Origin: Nitrosospira briensis
GTDB taxonomy: Bacteria > Pseudomonadota > Gammaproteobacteria > Burkholderiales > Nitrosomonadaceae
Length of the DNA stretch: 64,000 nucleotides
Reading direction: 5' to 3'
Assembly: GCF_900115125.1 (NCBI RefSeq)
Contig: NZ_FOVJ01000002.1
Location: 372,001-436,000 of the forward strand
Part shown: in pieces, positions 61,163 to 64,000 of the stretch
Layout: each line of letters opens with the position of its first letter
Numbering within the stretch: the stretch's first letter is position 1
Program-made: the position numbers and the translations under genes
The notes under the pieces: generated by a model
What the model was told of the DNA's origin: nothing
Databases searched by the model: none
The model's input: only the letters and a program-made list of their open reading frames with translations

Positions 61163-63832
61163 TCATACCATCACCGGATTTGGCTTGCCGGGATCGATGC
61201 CGAACCTGCTTATCGCTTCCGTCACCTTTTCCGCCGTTATTTCGCCTTCGTCGGCAAGCGCTTTGAGCGTCGCCACGGTAATGTAGTAGCGATCGACTTC
61301 AAAGAACTGACGTAGGCGTTCACGCGTATCGGAGCGTCCGAAACCGTCCGTGCCCAATACCTTGTACCGTCCCGGGACAAATTCGCGTATCTGGTCCGCA
61401 AAAATTTTCATATAGTCGGTGGCGGCCACCACGGGCCCTTTCCGATCCTTGAGACACGCGCCAACATAGGACAATCGGGCCGGTTCAGCGGGATGGAGCA
61501 TGTTCCAGCGCACTGCGTCCAATGCCTCGCGCCTCAGCTCGGTAAAGCTGGTGACGCTCCAGATATCGGCAGCAACGCCGTATTCCTTTTTCAGTATCTC
61601 CGCCGCTGCGATGACTTCGCGCAGAATGGTGCCGGAACCGAGCAATTGAGCCTGCAATCCCGAACTCTTCTCTCCTGCCTCGCTGCCCTCGCGGAACAGA
61701 TACATGCCTTTCAATATACCCTGTTCCGCGTTTGCCGGCATTTCCGGATGTGAATAGTTTTCGTTCATCACGGTTATATAGTAATAAACGTCCTCCTGCA
61801 CCTCATACATTCGGCGGAGGCCATCCCGGATAATGACAGCCAGTTCGTAGGCAAACGTAGGATCGTAGGATATGCAATTGGGAATGGTCGAGGCAGCCAG
61901 GTGGCTGTGACCATCCTCATGCTGCAGGCCCTCTCCGTTCAGCGTCGTGCGGCCCGCGGTTCCTCCGAGCAAAAATCCCCGGCAACGCATGTCCCCCGCT
62001 GCCCAGGCCAGATCACCTACCCTTTGAAAGCCGAACATCGAGTAAAAAATATAAAACGGGATCATTTGCACACCATGCGTACTATAGGCAGTTGCCGCCG
62101 CCATCCACGATGACATGGCCCCCGCCTCATTGATGCCCTCTTGAAGAATCTGCCCGTTCTTGTCTTCCTTGTAATACATCAATTGATCAGCATCCTGTGG
62201 CGTATAGAGCTGTCCCGTCGAAGACCAGATACCTAATTGCCGGAACATTCCCTCCATGCCGAAAGTACGCGATTCGTCCGCAACGATCGGCACCACCCTT
62301 TTACCGATGTTCTTGTCTTTTACCAGAATATTGAGTATGCGTACGAAAGCCATGGTGGTGGATGATTCCCGCCCTTCGCCGCTGGCCTTGAGCAGCGTAT
62401 CGAACGCGGACAACGGCGGTATCTGGAGCGCGTCAGCCTTGCGCTGGCGATGATGAATAAAGCCTCCCAGCGCCTGCCGCTGCTGGTGCATATAGATGGC
62501 TTCGGGGGAATCCTTGTCAAATGTCAGATACGGTATGTCGTCTATCGTGTCGTCGGAAATTGGCAATGCAAAGCGGTCGCGAAATGCTTTCAGCGAAGTG
62601 GTGCCCATTTTCTTTTGCTGGTGGGTAATGTTCTGCGCCTCGCCTGCTTCCCCCATCCCGTATCCCTTGATTGTCTTCGCGAGAATCACGGTCGGCTGCC
62701 CGGTATGCCGTACCGCTGCGGCATATGCCGCATAGACTTTGTGCGGATCGTGACCACCGCGATTCAAACGCCATATGTCATCGTCGGACATGCTGGCGAC
62801 CATCTCCAGCAGCTCCGGATATTTTCCGAAGAAGTGTTCACGAACATAGGCGCCGTCTCTCGACTTGAAGGTCTGGTATTCTCCATCAACGCATTCCATC
62901 ATGCGTTGCTGCAGCAGGCCTTTGGTGTCCTTTGCAAATAGCGGGTCCCAATACGAACCCCAGATCACCTTGATGACGTTCCAGCCCGCGCCGCGAAAAG
63001 CGGCTTCGAGTTCCTGGATGATCTTCCCATTTCCTCGCACGGGTCCGTCCAGGCGCTGAAGGTTGCAGTTGATGACAAAAATCAGATTGTCCAGATTCTC
63101 CCGTGTGGCCAGCGAAATAGCGCCCATCGATTCCGGCTCGTCCATTTCCCCGTCGCCCATGAATGCCCAGACTTTGCGCCCCTGCGTCTTGACCAATCCG
63201 CGGCTGTCCAGATATTTCATGAAACGGGCCTGGTAGATCGCCATCAACGGTCCCAAACCCATCGATACCGTCGGGAACTGCCAGAAATCCGGCATTAGCC
63301 AGGGATGCGGATAAGAGGAAAGCCCCTTGCCCCCAACCTCGCGACGAAAATTATTGAGCTGGTCCTCCGTCAACTCTCCCAGCAGAAAGGCGTAGGCATA
63401 AAGGCCGGGGGAAGAGTGCCCCTGTGCGAATACCAGATCCCCACCGTGACTTTCCGAGGCTGCATGCCAGAAATGATTGTAGCCGACGTCATAGAGGGTA
63501 GCGGCGGACGCGAAGCTGGCAATATGCCCGCCGACATTGGAATTCTTGTTGGCGCGCAGCACCATCGCCATGGAATTCCAGCGGACGTAGGAACGAATGC
63601 GATGCTCCAGAGCATGATTGCCAGGCGACCGGTCTTCCTTCCCCGGTGGAATGGTATTGATATACGCAGTGGTGGCGCTGTAAGGAAGGTATGCGCCTGA
63701 ACGGCGGGCTTTTTCCACCAGCCGCTCCAGCAGGTAGTGCGCCCGCTCGGTTCCTTCGTGCGTTAGCACGGAGTCCAGCGCCTCCAGCCACTCCTGCGTT
63801 TCTGGTGGATCTATGTCGGGTATGGGTTCCAT
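61163..63832 (-). CDS. aceE: pyruvate dehydrogenase E1 component (homodimeric)
   Basis: 889 residues, the size of the single-chain AceE. FMGDGEMDEPESMGAIS holds the ThDP-binding GDG; HPWLMPDFWQFPTVSMGLGP and the late GFGRSDTRERLRQFFEVDR are family signatures. It decarboxylates pyruvate and passes acetyl groups to E2. The gap to aceF is 241 nt, long for this operon, with no gene in it. Confidence 0.96.
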   Translation of the reverse strand: MEPIPDIDPPETQEWLEALDSVLTHEGTERAHYLLERLVEKARRSGAYLPYSATTAYINTIPPGKEDRSPGNHALEHRIRSYVRWNSMAMVLRANKNSNVGGHIASFASAATLYDVGYNHFWHAASESHGGDLVFAQGHSSPGLYAYAFLLGELTEDQLNNFRREVGGKGLSSYPHPWLMPDFWQFPTVSMGLGPLMAIYQARFMKYLDSRGLVKTQGRKVWAFMGDGEMDEPESMGAISLATRENLDNLIFVINCNLQRLDGPVRGNGKIIQELEAAFRGAGWNVIKVIWGSYWDPLFAKDTKGLLQQRMMECVDGEYQTFKSRDGAYVREHFFGKYPELLEMVASMSDDDIWRLNRGGHDPHKVYAAYAAAVRHTGQPTVILAKTIKGYGMGEAGEAQNITHQQKKMGTTSLKAFRDRFALPISDDTIDDIPYLTFDKDSPEAIYMHQQRQALGGFIHHRQRKADALQIPPLSAFDTLLKASGEGRESSTTMAFVRILNILVKDKNIGKRVVPIVADESRTFGMEGMFRQLGIWSSTGQLYTPQDADQLMYYKEDKNGQILQEGINEAGAMSSWMAAATAYSTHGVQMIPFYIFYSMFGFQRVGDLAWAAGDMRCRGFLLGGTAGRTTLNGEGLQHEDGHSHLAASTIPNCISYDPTFAYELAVIIRDGLRRMYEVQEDVYYYITVMNENYSHPEMPANAEQGILKGMYLFREGSEAGEKSSGLQAQLLGSGTILREVIAAAEILKKEYGVAADIWSVTSFTELRREALDAVRWNMLHPAEPARLSYVGACLKDRKGPVVAATDYMKIFADQIREFVPGRYKVLGTDGFGRSDTRERLRQFFEVDRYYITVATLKALADEGEITAEKVTEAISRFGIDPGKPNPVMV

Positions 63833-63870
63833 ATTTCATCTCGAAATTGTTGGTTTGCCGGTAGGTCTCA

Positions 63871-63901
63871 GCCGGCAATATGGTTCGCCGTATTGCCCGG
63901 C
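63871..63901. other. hairpin between folD and aceE
   Basis: GCCGGCAATA (63871-63880) pairs with TATTGCCCGGC (63891-63901) with one bulged C and a 10-nt loop. It lies in the 81-nt gap between the folD stop and aceE start. No T-run follows on the minus strand, so it may be a processing or attenuation stem and not an intrinsic terminator. Confidence 0.45.
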
Positions 63902-63913
63902 GGCGCAGCTCGG

Positions 63914-64000
63914 CTAAACGCTGCTAAACCCGGAATGCGCGCGTTCCGCGGCCTCGATTGTATTACACAGCAACATGGCGATTGTCATTGGGCCTACACC
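63914..64000 (-). CDS. folD: FolD C-terminus (5' part cut by window edge)
   Basis: The minus-strand frame from the right edge reads GVGPMTIAMLLCNTIEAAER and stops at TAG 63914-63916. GGVGPMTiamLl.NT is the invariant C-terminal signature of methylenetetrahydrofolate dehydrogenase/cyclohydrolase. Only 28 residues are within the window. It is upstream of aceE on the same strand. Confidence 0.9.
   Translation of the reverse strand, partial: GVGPMTIAMLLCNTIEAAERAHSGFSSV

Overview
The window reads as chromosomal DNA of an ammonia-oxidising betaproteobacterium of the Nitrosomonadaceae, most likely Nitrosospira. That is an inference from four things: an Rh50-type ammonium/ammonia channel, a carbon-fixation style block (tkt-gap-pgk-pyk-fba), a PEP-CTERM/exosortase-associated region, and betaproteobacterial gene orders (fmt-rsmB-DUF4390-ntrY-ntrX; nadD-rsfS-rlmH-maf-rng; folD-aceE-aceF). 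No rRNA, tRNA, CRISPR array, IS element or prophage was recognised.

Layout. 1-6.2 kb: end of a surface-polysaccharide locus, with two glycosyltransferase-type genes on the minus strand and a plus-strand cassette (KdsB-like CMP-sugar synthetase, HpcH/HpaI aldolase, 2-hydroxyacid dehydrogenase, NAD epimerase, HAD phosphatase) that looks built to make and activate a keto-deoxy sugar acid. 6.3-15.1 kb: a lipid cassette with a Tam41-like cytidylyltransferase, DAGK-type lipid kinase, LptG, LptF, a MobA-like nucleotidyltransferase with a membrane helix and a GNAT-fold protein on the minus strand, divergent from a small membrane protein, a beta-ketoacyl-ACP synthase and an ACP. It may make and export a non-standard, perhaps sphingolipid-like, envelope lipid. 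15.1-26.4 kb: topB, dprA, def, fmt, rsmB, DUF4390 and an NtrY/NtrX-like two-component pair whose regulator has lost its ATPase motifs. 26.6-33.7 kb: sugar-phosphate block. 33.9-42.1 kb: CYTH-CHAD protein, ppk1, yggX, argA, rsmE, a redoxin and an inositol-monophosphatase family enzyme.

42.1-54.1 kb is the most unusual region. Two acyltransferases of the N-acyl amino acid/autoinducer-synthase type (FeeM-like and exosortase-associated) bracket a PEP-CTERM protein, two tandem FtsX-type permeases, a LolD-like ATPase, a DUF1302-like outer-membrane barrel, a LolA-like periplasmic protein, a membrane desaturase and a ThiF-family adenylating enzyme. Together they look like a pathway that makes, modifies and exports an acylated amino-acid lipid. 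The FeeM-like gene and the PEP-CTERM gene each have a sigma-54 (-24/-12) promoter. The ThiF gene appears to start at ATT.

54.3-64.0 kb: Rh50, then housekeeping genes on the minus strand (rng, maf, rlmH, rsfS, nadD, aceF, aceE and the 3' end of folD). All assignments come from reading the sequence and from recall of family motifs; no database search was run.
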